Shown here piece by piece: positions 32,320-43,779 of a DNA stretch of 64,000 bases. Source of the stretch: Talpa occidentalis (Eukaryota > Chordata > Mammalia > Eulipotyphla > Talpidae); contig NW_023601212.1 of the NCBI RefSeq assembly GCF_014898055.3, positions 34,026,329-34,090,328 of the forward strand, given 5' to 3'. The notes under the pieces are model-generated. The model was not told the DNA's origin, did not search any database, and saw only the letters and a list, made by a program, of their open reading frames with translations. Position numbers and translations under genes: made by a program. Positions within the stretch are counted from its first letter, which is position 1. Each line of letters begins with the position of its first letter.

Positions 32320-33560
32320 AAATATGATTGGAAATGGAGGGTTTGTGGTTAGGAAGACTTAAAAAAGTCAAAGCAACATAACGGGCTAGGATGTTATCTG
32401 TGGATTTGACACAATTGGGGAGCTACTTCAGCATGATAATTTATAAAATTTGATAACTGATAGTGTAACAGGGTGGTCTCCTGGAAAAGGGGAGGTTCCA
32501 GGTTCTCTGCCCCATCCAAGGCAGGATGGAGCTGAGCAGGGAGAAGAGGAAGCTGGAGAGGAGACTGAGGAAGGAAGGAAGCAGGATGGAGAGCCAGAAG
32601 GAGACCTGGAGGAGGCATGAGGAGCAGAGAGACATGTGAAGAAGCTGCACTTGCTTCTTGGTCCTGGACTGGTTGAAACAGATGCAGGTGAGAGACCTGT
32701 GGGGAGGTTAACAATGGCAGTTTTTATCTCGATTTTGATTTTGCTCTTTTCCTCCCAGACTTGTCCAGCTATTTCTGACCCTTTTCTATGGGACCCTGCT
32801 GGAAGTTGCTTTAGACTTGAGGCAGACTTTTGGGACTTGCTTTGGGTCAATCCTGTTTGGCTAGACATTTACCTACAAGGGGATCGATAACTTTGGGTGC
32901 TTGATTTGGAATCTATATTCTTTGTCTTGTCTGTATTGCACACTAAATATATTAAAGTTCCTTTCCATTAAAGGTCTAATATGTTTTGTCTTGATGCAGC
33001 AGATGGCAGAACCTATTTAGAGCCAGCAGGTTTGGGGGTTCTGTGGTGTCCCTCTCCCTGCCTGTAACAATCGTTCAAAGAGGGAAATTTCTAGATTTGA
33101 GCAAGTGGATAAATGGTAATGCTTTTACTTGAAGACTCAAATGTCACAAGAGGAACCAGCATGGGGGCTCTCAAGTTGTATGAGGGAAATGACTTATTAA
33201 ATTTTAGCTTTGTTGATTGTGAGGCAACCATGAGAAAGCCAAATGGAGGCATTCAGAAATAGCTGTCAATGTACATGAGAAGCTCAAGTGAAAGGAGTAA
33301 GACAAACTGATTGGAGATAAGGATGTAAATGGTTTCTTCAGCCCTAAGGAATGATAAAATAAAATGAGCAGAGCTGTATGGGCAAAAGTCAAAAGGGCTT
33401 AAGAATATCAACATATACAATGAATAGAAGATGGGGAGCCAGAAAAAGGGGCTGAGATGAAACAGACAAGAGTTAGGAAGGAAAGGGGCTTGATGATATC
33501 ATAAGGGAGGGATTACCAAGAGTTCCTTTAGTCAGTGAAGGAGTAAATGACCCAAGGAAG
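32320..33560 (-). mobile_element. L2 LINE remnant around an ERV LTR
   Basis: On the right of the LTR, GAGCAAGTGGATAAATGGTAATGCTTTTACTTG and CCAAATGGAGGCATTCAGAAATAGCTGTCAATG follow the reverse complement of L2 (gagcaactggatggatggtggtgccatttactg ... ccaagtggagatgtcaagtaggcag). The left part is weaker. Confidence 0.5.
32464..33069 (+). mobile_element. Solo LTR of an endogenous retrovirus
   Basis: 606 bp starting TGTAACAGGGTGG and ending CCTGTAACA. It is similar along its length to 56140-56748. Both have the GGAGGTTAACAATGGCAG-like block, a TTTGTCTTGTCTGTATTG segment followed by ATTAAAGTTCCTT (a polyadenylation-type signal) and a GCCAGCAGGTTTGGGG end. Flanks ATAG and ATCG may be a decayed 4-bp TSD. 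No polypurine tract or internal retroviral sequence lies on the left, so it is a solo LTR. Frames at 32394-32868 are LTR artefacts. Confidence 0.8.
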
Positions 33561-34011
33561 CAATTGGTACAGTAATATTAATATAAGGCTTGATGTACTC
33601 TTCATTCAAACAAATGTAATTAAATTAAAAAAAATCAATCTCATAATAACCAAATGTGTAACAAATTTTTTTTGTTAAATTAGCAAATATTAAAAAAAAA
33701 ATTTAAAATACACAATTTTAGAAATAGCATATGTATAGTTATTTGAAATGGAGCTGGCACAATTTTTGTAATTAGTAATTTGATAGTGCAATTTGACTAA
33801 TTTATACATATCTTAGGAAGATAAAGCTCTTCAAAATTTCATACAGAGAGATGTTTAGTATTAGAGTACTATGAATTAAAAAAATTAGAAACAATTGAAA
33901 GTTCCACAGGAAAAGGGAATCCCTAAATAAAGTAATAATCACATGTCATGAGTAAGTAAATTTGGGAACTCACCAGGTTAGGAAAATAGAATTTCTCTAG
34001 AATAGACACAT
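33561..34011. other. Unrecognised AT-rich sequence
   Basis: No repeat or gene recognised. Confidence 0.35.
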
Positions 34012-34286
34012 GGGACCTCCCTGGTGGTGCAGGTGTTAAACAGAGTGCTCTCAAGCCATTGCCAGCCATTGCAGCATGAGTCTGATCTCCGGCTGCCCAG
34101 GGAGCAACACACATGGTGCAGCAGACCTCTCCTGTCTCACCCACTGCTCCCCTCAGCAGTGCATTTCAGTAGATCTACCTTTTTTGCTCCCCACTCTGTC
34201 TCTGCTGAATCCTCCCCCCCACTCCCCCAGCACCTCTGGTCTACACCCCAGTTGTTACGTGCATAAATAAATAAAATTTAAAAAAA
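34012..34286 (+). mobile_element. tRNA-derived SINE, type B, joined to an L1
   Basis: Head GGGACCTCCCTGGTGGTGCAGG, body and AAATAAATAAAATTTAAAAAAA tail. Unlike nearly every other SINE here it has no TSD at its own 3' end. Its tail runs straight into L1 sequence in the same orientation. Confidence 0.9.
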
Positions 34287-34605
34287 TAATAAACTCATGC
34301 CATTTGCAGCAACATGGATGGAGCTGGAAGGGATCATACAGCCAGAAAGTAAAAGAAAAATACCGGATAGTCTCACTCATAGCAGGAATTTAGAAAACCT
34401 AAATAAGGGATCAGGAAAAAGACTAATTATAATACAGTAAAAATCAAAATCAGCAGGCAACTATAAACAGAGACACACTACAGGTGGGGAGACAGGAATA
34501 TGATCCAAACAAGGGTGGTGGGAATTGTATGGGGACTATAACTAAGATGAAAATTTATACATTGTACAAAAATGAAAAATGTAAAAAATATGTAAAATAA
34601 AAATA
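34287..34605 (+). mobile_element. L1 3' end directly after a SINE
   Basis: Starts AAACTCATGCCATTTGCAGCAACATGG (ORF2 end), runs through GGAATTGTATGGGGACTATAAC and ends ACATTGTACAAAAATGAAAAATG plus an A-rich tail. A decayed repeat, TAGAATAGA before the SINE (about 34000) and TATAATATA after the L1 tail (about 34614), may be a TSD around both. Confidence 0.85.
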
Positions 34606-34624
34606 AAATAGGTATAATATAGCT

Positions 34625-35940
34625 GAGAGCTTACCTAACTTAAAGAAGTTTTCATATTTGTGCAAATGGTAACCGACACATCATTTCTAATAATGGCAAC
34701 AAAAAGTGAGGCCCTGAGAAAGGAAAGGAGGAGGGCTGATGCTGATGGACCCATTTCCCTGGCTCTTATATAAATTTTAGACTTTAACTGTGACTGAAAA
34801 GATTAGCAAGGAGTTGAGAAACATATACTAAAGTAAATAAATCAAAGCCCTGGAGTATTTCTAAAATATGCAAAGTTGCTGAAAAGTTAATTATTCACTA
34901 GGTTAAAATGTGATGCATCAAAGGGCTAAGTTAAAATTGGATATTTAATAGCTGTAGTATGGACTCATATCAACTGTAAAGGTCAAATTCGTCCCTCTAA
35001 TCTTCAGCGCATACAGTGGAGACTGTTTTAATACTGTAGCTGATATGTGTCAGCAAAATATGCACTTTAACTATGTGCAAAGATAAGAATTTTATGCTAT
35101 GGAATGAAACAGAAATAAAATTCTGACTATAGTCCTAAAGTAAGTTTATCTTTAATTTTATATTGAACTAATTTGTATCATGTACATAAGCACATACTGT
35201 ATATCAAAAAGTGTCCTGAACTCTGGGGATTGTTCTGGAAAATCAAAGAGCCCATGACAGAGAGACAAAGACAAACATAAAGATAGATACCTTCACAGAA
35301 GTGTGTGTGTAGGAGCACAGAAATACACAAGAGCGGCACTTGTTAAAAGCTGGAAATGAAAGGAGGGGAGCCATCAGAAGCACCTCCAGAATTTATGATA
35401 CTGGAATGGAGCTTATAAAGAATAATATTTATCCAGGTAATGATGGAAAAAGGGCAGACAGAGGAGACAATCAGCAAAAGAAGCAGAAAAAGAAAAAAAG
35501 CATATGGGACTTTGAAGGTAGCAGTGGGATCAAAGTCATTTTTTGTGGTATTATTATTATTAATCCCAGGTGTTTTTATGTCAAAAAATTATTTTTGTGT
35601 GTGTATGAAAATACATCCAAGCAGGCAATGAAATAAAATATATTTTCAAGTGTTCCATCCTGCATTCTCTGTGGTGGAATTTAGTGTATAGCTCAAATTT
35701 AGGTTGCTTCAATACTTCTGGATACTATGAGGTCTCCACTTTATTTTATTTATTTTTTTTTTTGTTTTTTGGTTTTTTTTTTGTTTTTTTTTTTTGACAA
35801 CATATTTTTATTTGTTATAATTGTGAATACATATTTTATATACATATATGTATGTAATATGGTTATTGGAATATGGCTAGAAATATACATATGCATGCTA
35901 TACTTTATATAATATACATTTCCCCCCCCCCCGCTGGAAT
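34625..35940. other. Mostly unrecognised; T-rich and C-rich runs
   Basis: No gene recognised. The frame 35340-35636 has no recognisable domain. A poly(T)-rich stretch lies at 35741-35797 and C runs of about 12 at 35922-35933. Confidence 0.35.
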
Positions 35941-36067
35941 CTTTATTTTTTTATTTTTTTTTTTAAAAATATTAAATTTTATTTTTATATTCCCCCATAC
36001 AATTGCAAACGCCCCATTCTGACCCCAATCCTTCCCCTCCCGCCCCCCACCCCGCAAAAAGTGTCTC
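35941..36067 (-). mobile_element. L1 3' end forming the tail of the SEM1 retrocopy
   Basis: Read on the minus strand: AGAGACACTTTTTGCGGGGTGG, a G-rich block, TTGCAATTGTATGGGGG and AATATAAAAATAAAATTTAATA, then an A-rich tail. This is the GGGGAATATAAAAATAAA lineage 3' UTR. It continues directly from the SEM1-derived sequence without an A-tail between them. Confidence 0.85.
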
Positions 36068-36320
36068 TACTTTATACCTATGTTTTCTCTAGTTTGGCTT
36101 ATAACTGATTGGAAAAGTTATTTTCTACCCTGTCATCATCCCAATTATCCCCCCAGACAGGTGCATCTTCATTTTCATCTAAACCAGCCCAGTCATCTGC
36201 AGGGAAGTCCTTGAACTGGTCATCTTCCTTCAGGAAGCCCAAATCTACCAGCTCTTTTCTCTCTGAGATCACAAACCTCTAATCCAAGAACCTTGCAGGT
36301 CCATAAAAAAGAGTGAATCC
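36061..36320 (-). pseudogene. SEM1: SEM1 (DSS1) processed pseudogene
   Basis: SEM1/DSS1 is a 70-residue acidic protein of the 26S proteasome lid that also binds BRCA2 and TREX-2. On the minus strand from 36269 the codons give a protein-like reading containing [21 protein letters not shown] and FSNQL, which match the family's acidic Trp-containing core. The start codon is ATC instead of ATG (36267-36269). A TAA replaces the codon after FSNQL, and 1-base indels follow in GAGAAAACATAGG. Other changes include Glu to Lys and Asp to Asn. The parent gene is spliced, and this copy is intronless, so it is a retrocopy. The 5' UTR probably extends to about 36320. It ends in an L1 3' end instead of its own 3' UTR and poly(A). 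Non-functional. Confidence 0.87.
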
Positions 36321-36329
36321 ACCTAATTT

Positions 36330-37535
36330 TAGTGTTTAATCTTGGGGCAAGGGCTGAATTCATGAACATGCAACCTGTGCAATGACATAAACTCCACATT
36401 TAGCAGGACATTATCCTTGTATTCCAGTTGCACATACCATACACGAGTGACACAGCCCTACCCATGTGATGTGATCACCGAAACTGTAAATGATCCTCTT
36501 CCTCCAATGTACCCCAAAGATGTGGAAGATTGCAGGTGCCATTATTAATCAGTATTGTGGGGTCAAGACAATTGGAAAATTTACTTCTTTGTTTAATAAG
36601 GTAGCTCTTCAGAAATGGATTTTTGATACAAGGGACCACTTAAAATTTCTTTAAAATTATGCAGTAGACAAATCATGTTAAATCATATACAATGCAAGCA
36701 GGAAATTTGACTTTAACCTTTTTTTTAGGAAGTTTGTTCTTAGCTTTGATTCTAATATAAAACCTTAAGTATTTAAATACCAAATCTTACTTGAAGATGG
36801 AAGTGAATTATAAACATTGAGTTGAGGATTTAAATAATTTAGAAAAGCATCCTGTTGGGGAAAAGGTAACAATATATACACTATGACTCTTAGTCACAAA
36901 AACACATACATTCATTAAAAAGCCACTTCCTTGCAGAGGATGTCATGGGGAAAAAAACAAGAATAATGTAGAATAATAATAAAACAACAAGGCAGAAAAA
37001 AGAAAACACAGGAAAATATGATATTGATCTTATAGGTACTAAAATTGAATATAGGAATTTCAGTGAAATAGAACAAAGCCATTTAAAGGGAGCAAATTAA
37101 CAAAATAATGAAGGAGAAATTTCTAGGACTGAAGGTCATCCATCAAAATGGATGAGAAAAGACACACAGCAACATAATCATCATGAAATTTAAGATCACT
37201 CTGCACAAAGAGTTGACCCTTAAAATTAAAACATACAGGAAAATACACATGGTATGGTAACTGACATACATTTGAAGAGGTATGATTCTATAGCCAAGAA
37301 CATATACAGTGTGATAAACCAATGTCACCTCCCCAAAAGAAATATACATAAATATACATGAGAAGGACTGAGAGAAAAAGAGGCAAAAAGGAGGAGAGAG
37401 TGCAAGGAGGAGGGAGGCAGAGGCACACATGCACACACACGCATGCGCACACACATATACACATGGGGAAGGGGGCTAGAAATATTCTATGTACAAAATG
37501 TCAGAATTAGAACATGCTAGATTTATTTGTGGTAA
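36330..37535. other. Unrecognised; CA-rich at the end
   Basis: A-rich sequence around 36880-37140 may be old L1 but I could not place it. A (CA)n-rich tract with ATGCGC lies at 37421-37465. The frame 37143-37454 minus overlaps that tract and is unsupported. Confidence 0.3.
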
Positions 37536-37539
37536 CTTT

Positions 37540-37800
37540 CAATTTTTGAGGTAACACTGGTTTGCAACACTATATACAGTTTAGGGGTATAGGCTCACAC
37601 CTCTTCAGGTTTATGTTACCATGCCACACCCACCACCAAAGCACCCGTAGTCACTTACCCTGGATCACTAGGTCCCCTCGTAACTCCCCCCCATGTTCTA
37701 CCCCTTCTAGTAGCTTCAATTCTGCAGTCATATTTCTAGTGTTTGTTTTGCTTTAGTTTTGTCAGTTCCTTTGCTTTGTTTCTTATATAATGGTAAAAGT
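37540..37800 (-). mobile_element. L1 3' UTR fragment, GTTTGCAACACTGTAT family
   Basis: TTTGAGGTAACACTGGTTTGCAACACTATATACAG...TAGGGGTATAGGCTCACACCTC...CCATGCCACACCCACCACC is the best preserved of four related fragments (27100, 31420, 37540 and 48140). Confidence 0.65.
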
Positions 37801-38701
37801 GGAAGCTAAAACAATATGGTATCATGCCCTCAAACTTCTAAGGAGAATTTATTTACAAAACAGGTTTCTACATAGCCTGAATCATCAAGGGTAAGGTAGA
37901 AGAAGGTATTTCCTATCTGAAGCATGCTTTATATTTTACTATCCATGCAGTCTTGAGTAGCTACTCTAGTAAATGGATAGACAGTGGCTGTGATGCTGGA
38001 GATAGGGAAAGAAAATCCAATAACATGGTAAAGATGTCCCAGATGACAGGATTGCCACAGTTTTAAGAAATGGTCTTTATAGGCGCTGCAAGGATAAGGG
38101 ATGTCTGCAGAAGGAATGTTTCAAAGAGAAAGAGGACAAACATACATTATTCAATATGTTTAAGCATATCAGGAAGATTTACATTTATGGTAGAGACATA
38201 ATCGTACATAAGTTATAAAGCAACTAAGAATCAATTATTAACTTTGGGAAGAAGGAAAGATTATACAAAAATTAAATGTGCACTCTGTGGTTTAGTTGTA
38301 AGCAGCATTTACATTGCCATGATAATGTGCATACTTAATAAATATATAAACTACTATATCTTGAAGACATGGAAAAGAGGGAAATTGGAAGTAGATATGG
38401 GAAGAAGCTCTCATAATGGGAGGTCAGTAAGTATGTGTCAATCTGAAAAAAGCAAAAAGCAAAATGGAAGCAAAAATATTTTATTTGGTAACATGGATGT
38501 AAATATTAAAAAAGCAGTCACAGGAGTTGAACATAGTTGCCTCTAGGAAAAAGGAAGGAGATGTGGAGAGGTAAGAGACAATTTGTTTTTTAAAGTTATC
38601 CGTTGAACCTCACTGATAGAAATTAACATTTTAAAATGAGCAGCTGATAGGAAAGCTAAGAATGTGGTCTCCCTGCACTGGGAACAATATGAGCAGAGGC
38701 A
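37801..38701. other. Unrecognised sequence
   Basis: No gene or repeat recognised. The 100-codon frame 38244-38546 has no identifiable domain. Confidence 0.35.
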
Positions 38702-38715
38702 AAAAAGTATGAAGA

Positions 38716-38997
38716 CTGGGCCTCCCCTGTAGCGCAGCAGTTGAGCACTGGGCTGCGAAGCTGCCCACAGCCTCTGCAGTGCCAGTTCGATCCCCGGCCG
38801 CCAGGCGAGGGTCCCACATGGCGTGCAGACCTCTCCTGCCGTGCCTGCTGCTCCCCTCAGCAGTGTACTTCGTCAGTCTGCCTGTTCTGCTCCCTGCTCT
38901 GGCTGTGGTGAATTCTCTCACCTTCCCGCGCTTTTGACTGTACCCAGTGCTTGTATAAATAAATAAAATATTTTTTTAAAAAAACAACTTGTTAAAG
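38716..38997 (+). mobile_element. tRNA-derived SINE, type A
   Basis: TSD AAAAAGTATGAAG at 38703-38715 and 38998-39010. B box AGTTCGATCCCC, body TCCTGCCGTGCCTGCTGCTCCCC, tail TTGTATAAATAAATAAAAT with an A-rich end. Confidence 0.93.
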
Positions 38998-39303
38998 AAA
39001 AAGTATGAAGGCAAATGGTATCATTAGTCATTTTCATGTCATACAGTATGACCCAAAAAAGTTCTAGAGAAATTAAAACAAGCAGCAAAACTTGGACTAA
39101 AAAGGTAAGCTGAGAGCAGATCACTGAGATCTGTCTCTGGTCATGTCTGGTGCTTCTCTTGGAGTCACCTGCCAGCCTCAGGAGAGGACTCCAGGAAGCC
39201 ATATTCCTAACAATTACCATGTGGCCATCATTGAATGCAGAAAAGGGAACAGACCTCACCCTTTTTTTGGTGAACTTATTCTGTGTTAAGAATTCAATAT
39301 TTT

Positions 39304-39595
39304 GGGCCTCCCCGGTGGCACAGCGGTTGAGCTCTGGGTTGCCAAGCTGTCCGCAGTCTCTGCAGCGCTGGTTCCTTCCCCGGCTGCTCCCCAGCCACTG
39401 GAGGAGGGTCCCACATGGCGCGCAGACCTCTCCTGCCGCCCGCTGCTCCCCTCAGCAGTGTACTTCGGTCCTTCTGCCTGCTCTGCTCCCTGCTCTGGCT
39501 CTGGTGAATTCTCTCACCCTCCTGCACTTCTGACTGTACCCAGTGCTTGTATAAATAAATAATCTTTAAAAAAAAAAAGTCTTCTTAAAAAAAAA
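39304..39595 (+). mobile_element. tRNA-derived SINE, type A with insert
   Basis: TSD AAGAATTCAATATTT (39289-39303 and 39596-39610), 15 bp perfect. Carries the GGCTGCTCCCCAGCCACTGGAGG insert of the extended subfamily but ends in the ordinary TATAAATAAATAATCTTTAAA tail, with a second A-rich stretch after GTCTTCTT. Confidence 0.93.
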
Positions 39596-39610
39596 AAGAA
39601 TTCAATATTT

Positions 39611-41900
39611 TAATTTTAATTTCAGAAACACAGGGGTAGGAGTTATGGTAACTGAGTAACATTTCTTACAGCATTTAGAGGAACATTTACAAAATCACCC
39701 ACCACTGCATATCCAGGACTCCTCTGATTCCTGTTTGCCACAAATATGGTGCTGGGTTTTGTGAGACAAAGAAGTACTCCATCAAAACATTCCACTGTGT
39801 GCTTTAGCTCTTGGAGAACACTATTGTCCTTCACAATAAAAGATGAATATTGGACACAATTGGTAATGATTTTCCATCCAGGGCTAGTAACTCCTTAGGA
39901 GGATAGTAGACCCTTCCAATAAGCCCTCTGTCACTGGAGGTATTCATGTTTGAAACAGGATGACCACTTGTCAGGAATGCTGGAGTTATTCAGAAGTAAA
40001 TTCCTTCTAAGTCTCCTCAGATATCGTTCAGCACTTGAATGGAGGAACGATGCCTGAGCTCCCAAGACTTACACATTTCCCTGAATTATTCCATGTGATG
40101 ATGAGCTCCTTCCAACAATGGATCCTGACATAAGAATCCTTTCTTTCCAAGGTAGGTAAAAAGCCCAGTCCTTTCTTTTCTTCTCAAGATCACTTCTCAC
40201 AGGTTATGGCCATTTATATTTCAAAGGTTTTAGGGCTTTTCATGTCCACTTCCCTTCAAAGAGAAATATCTCCACCTAGGGCACCCCTTAGGGGGCAGTG
40301 ACCACATGTCCCTACCTAACATCGTGGAGACTTAGTCATGGCTATCAGACAAAGGGTGGACACTGGACCCAAGTACAATCAGCCAGCTGAGAGCCAACAA
40401 ATTACATATGATCTATAATTTTAAATCCACCCTCAGGTGTAAAAAGATGTATGAAGGCAATCTGAATTCCCTAGGAATTCTTTGAGCAAGGCTTTAGAGA
40501 AGGCAAAATTTGTATTAGAGGATCCCATGAGCAAGAGTCTAGAGCAAGATAAAGCTGAAATTTTGCAGAGTAACAATTTTTGAAAGTGTAAAAAATCCTG
40601 AATTGTTATCAGTGGTGCCTAGATCAGATTCAGAGAATAAAGCTGAGAAGCTAAAAGGATGCCCTGTAATAACAGAGAGAAAGTGAATAGTCCCTAGGGC
40701 AGCCTTAGTCCCTGTTAATGTTTAGTTTCCTGTTCATTGGTATTTGTAGAATAAACTATCCTTTCTTTGACCTAGTGTGAGAAGATGTTTGTTCGATGCA
40801 AACAAATCAGCTATCAACTTTAAGCAACCAAAGATTCTACTAGGTTTTAATGTAACCTTTGCTCATACTCAGGCTGGCAGCAGAGTGGTTAGGGATGATG
40901 GATATTGCTTTGTTTGGAGTTAAGGGCTCATTAATGGAAAAGTTAAAGACAGGTTTGTATAACAATACAATTGTTCAAAACAATTAGCTAATGCAGTCAG
41001 AGTTCATATTCTTAAATCATCCCATTTCAGGGAAATTACTCAATGAAGTAAACTCCTGAACCAATTAAAGAAATAGAAAACAAAAACAAGAAAGCTTTAT
41101 TCTACTGGACAGAGTAAAAGGAAAAAAAAAAAAAGAACATTAGACAGGGTAAAGAAAGCACAATCAAAAAACAAAATCAATATTTTAGCCTGGGAATGGG
41201 GAAGTCAAACTAAAATTAGACATCTAAAGTCTGGGTTTTGTAAATAAAATAAATGTATTCAGATGTGTAGTCTTAAAAACTCTACATCTTAGTCATATTA
41301 GGAATGGGCTTGGATTAGAAATTTCTAAAATTATTTGTTTCTGAGACACCAAATGCAAATGCTTTGGTAAAATCTAGCTAAAATATTACTAGGTTTTAGG
41401 AGGGTGGAAAAACTGCTAAGAACAAAGCCCTAAAGTATCCAGAAACAAGACTGACTCATTTTGCTGCTGAGCTACTGAGTTATGTGTTTTAATGTGTACC
41501 AGGACAGGATAGAATCTGAACAATTGGGAGTAAGTATGTAAAAGAACCTAAGGTGGAAGTACCCACATAACTTTCTATTTTCAGTTCCCATTAACTTTCC
41601 ACTCCAGCAGAGCTTGATTGTGAACTGTCCAGTATCATTGGCTGTTTAGTGTTTTTCCCATATTCTTCTGTGTGAAATAAGTTCTCCCTTTTTTATTTTC
41701 AACATCAAGAACAAATTTCTGTGACCCCCTTCCTGATCCTCTGGGATTAAATGCAATATATCCACTTCTAAATCTTAGAGAACTTACAATTCTGAGCTGT
41801 TTGAAAATTTTATTAATTCCTACATTTCTAATTTTGTTGGGTTTAAAAGTACCTTATGTGTTGACTTTGTATATCTGACGTTTTCATATGACCAGGTTTG
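39611..41900. other. Unassigned sequence with one minus-strand open frame
   Basis: No family recognised. A 63-codon minus frame (39643-39834) reads without low complexity (for example PGYAVVGDFVNVPLN) but matches nothing that I can name. It could be a fragment of a retrocopy or of an endogenous retrovirus, or chance. A poly(A) run lies at 41121-41134. Confidence 0.25.
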
Positions 41901-43775
41901 TTTAATCTATATGGTATATTTTAAGCTCCCTATATGTTATTAGGTTTTAATGTGGGGTCTAGCCCAATGTCTACTAATAGTTGATTCAGAGTCACTACTA
42001 TGAAAGAAGGTGAGACACCATTTTTGACACTCCATCCTAATGCTGCAACTTGTTTCATTGTAATTCCCAGTCTACTAAGAAAAGTTCTCAGGTTACAGAA
42101 AAGGTGCTTAAATCTGTGATCCTGTGGGACATCAGTCAACATCTGCTTCTATTACTCATGTAGGCAGTTATTAGCTAAATACTTGAGCTTGTCTCAATGG
42201 CTTCTGATGCTTCTTTTGAAAAAGAATACTCTCTAAATAGTCTGCTCATTGCCTGAAGTAGCTGTAGTGGTACTTGTCCTCATTTTGGTAATTTTGGTGC
42301 AACTTTCCCTGAAATCATTCTTACTACTCAAATAGCAAACTTACCATGATAATGACTTTCAGAGCTTTCAGTTCAATTTAATTTGAATTAATTGAAATTA
42401 ATATAATTGTAAGAATGGAACCCATCTCCCCACCACCACACCAAAGTAAGCACAAGAACAGCATCTAATGTGGGTCATAATTGGGTTTTCACAAATGACA
42501 ATTTTAAAACTATGCCAAAAACTATATATGGATATGGGATAGGTTGTTAAACGGTATGTGGCTCATGAATGAGACTACTCATTATTTTTAGTATGGCTAA
42601 TAAGACATGCTTTGAACCAAGATATTCCCAAAGAGAAGCAACTACCAATACTGAATTATAATATAAAGAGCCAGTTTACAAAAAGTAGAAGCTCAATTGC
42701 AATTTCAAATGCATTAGAGATATTTCTCTTCCTCAATAGACAATGATATGGTGAAGTATTCATGTTAATTCTTGGGAGGAATTATGTGAGTGTGAGTGAG
42801 CATGCAAGTGTGTGTATGTACCTATGACTATTCTACTCAGTCATGGAGAAATGTGCTACTATAAAGATACAATCAACTTACCAAAAGATTGCTGGAATTT
42901 TATAAAATAGACATTAGAATAAAAATTAGAGAGACATTATCTCTTGTCATTCCATTTCATTTCTCTTCCCTTTACCTAGTCACTATGTTTGATGTAACAG
43001 TACAACCTGGTGTGGCAGTGGGTTGACAAAAATGATGGGTAAGAAGAGACTCATGGGTTGTCCATATTAACTCTTAGTCCACAGGCAGCAGCAATGAGAC
43101 AATGGTGGCACATGACACAGAGCAGAAGTTTGGGAAATGTAGAGAAACAGTGTAGAGACAACCTACAGAATCCTCACCCTGCATGGATACCTTCAACAAT
43201 CATCAATGTTTTGGCAAAATGTTTCATTTATCTCCCTCCTATTTGAACTGAATACTTTGAACCAATTTTGAGACATTGTGTCTTTCACTCATAGTAGAAC
43301 TCATCCAACTAGTCCCCAACATACCTTTTTCACATGAATTTACTTGAATCATGATTTTTCAAAAGTCCCTCTGAAACCTGTTTTAATTTCTTTTAGCCCT
43401 GTTTTAGGCTCTTCTAAACTGAGAACTTCCCTGCGGTATATAATTTCATTGGCTTCCCATGATCTGTATTTCCCTTGACTGGAGAACAGATCAGGTGAGA
43501 CTGGAGCGTGGCCTCAGACAGGGCTCAATTCTTCATATTGCTTCATGCCTTGAAGCATTTAATGTTTGACTGTCTTACTTTTGTCTGTTGAAATTGATCT
43601 GTGAATTCAGACATCAGCAGCCTGATCTCATCATTGTCAGGTTCCCCAATACAGAATCACCTACCTGCCTTTGTCTGCACCTGTTTATGCCTACTCTCTT
43701 CGCATAAATATTAACAATGCACCTCTCACTCACAAAATGTTTCTAATTAGACAACAAATTACCCATCAACTTTAC
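41901..43775. other. Unassigned sequence
   Basis: A 70-codon minus frame (41930-42142; includes SRLGITMKQVAALGWSVKNG) has normal composition but no identifiable domain. Nothing else recognised; codes for nothing that I can support. Confidence 0.25.
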
Positions 43776-43779
43776 ATGG

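Noticed and set aside
32394..32868. Minus frames of 106 and 146 codons with Ser/Pro-rich readings, and similar ones at 56127-56392
   Set aside because: They are antisense to the two ERV LTRs and reflect LTR similarity, not a gene family.
37143..37454. 103-codon minus frame with Cys-rich start and hydrophobic segments
   Set aside because: Its start lies in a CA microsatellite and the rest matches no known protein; likely chance.
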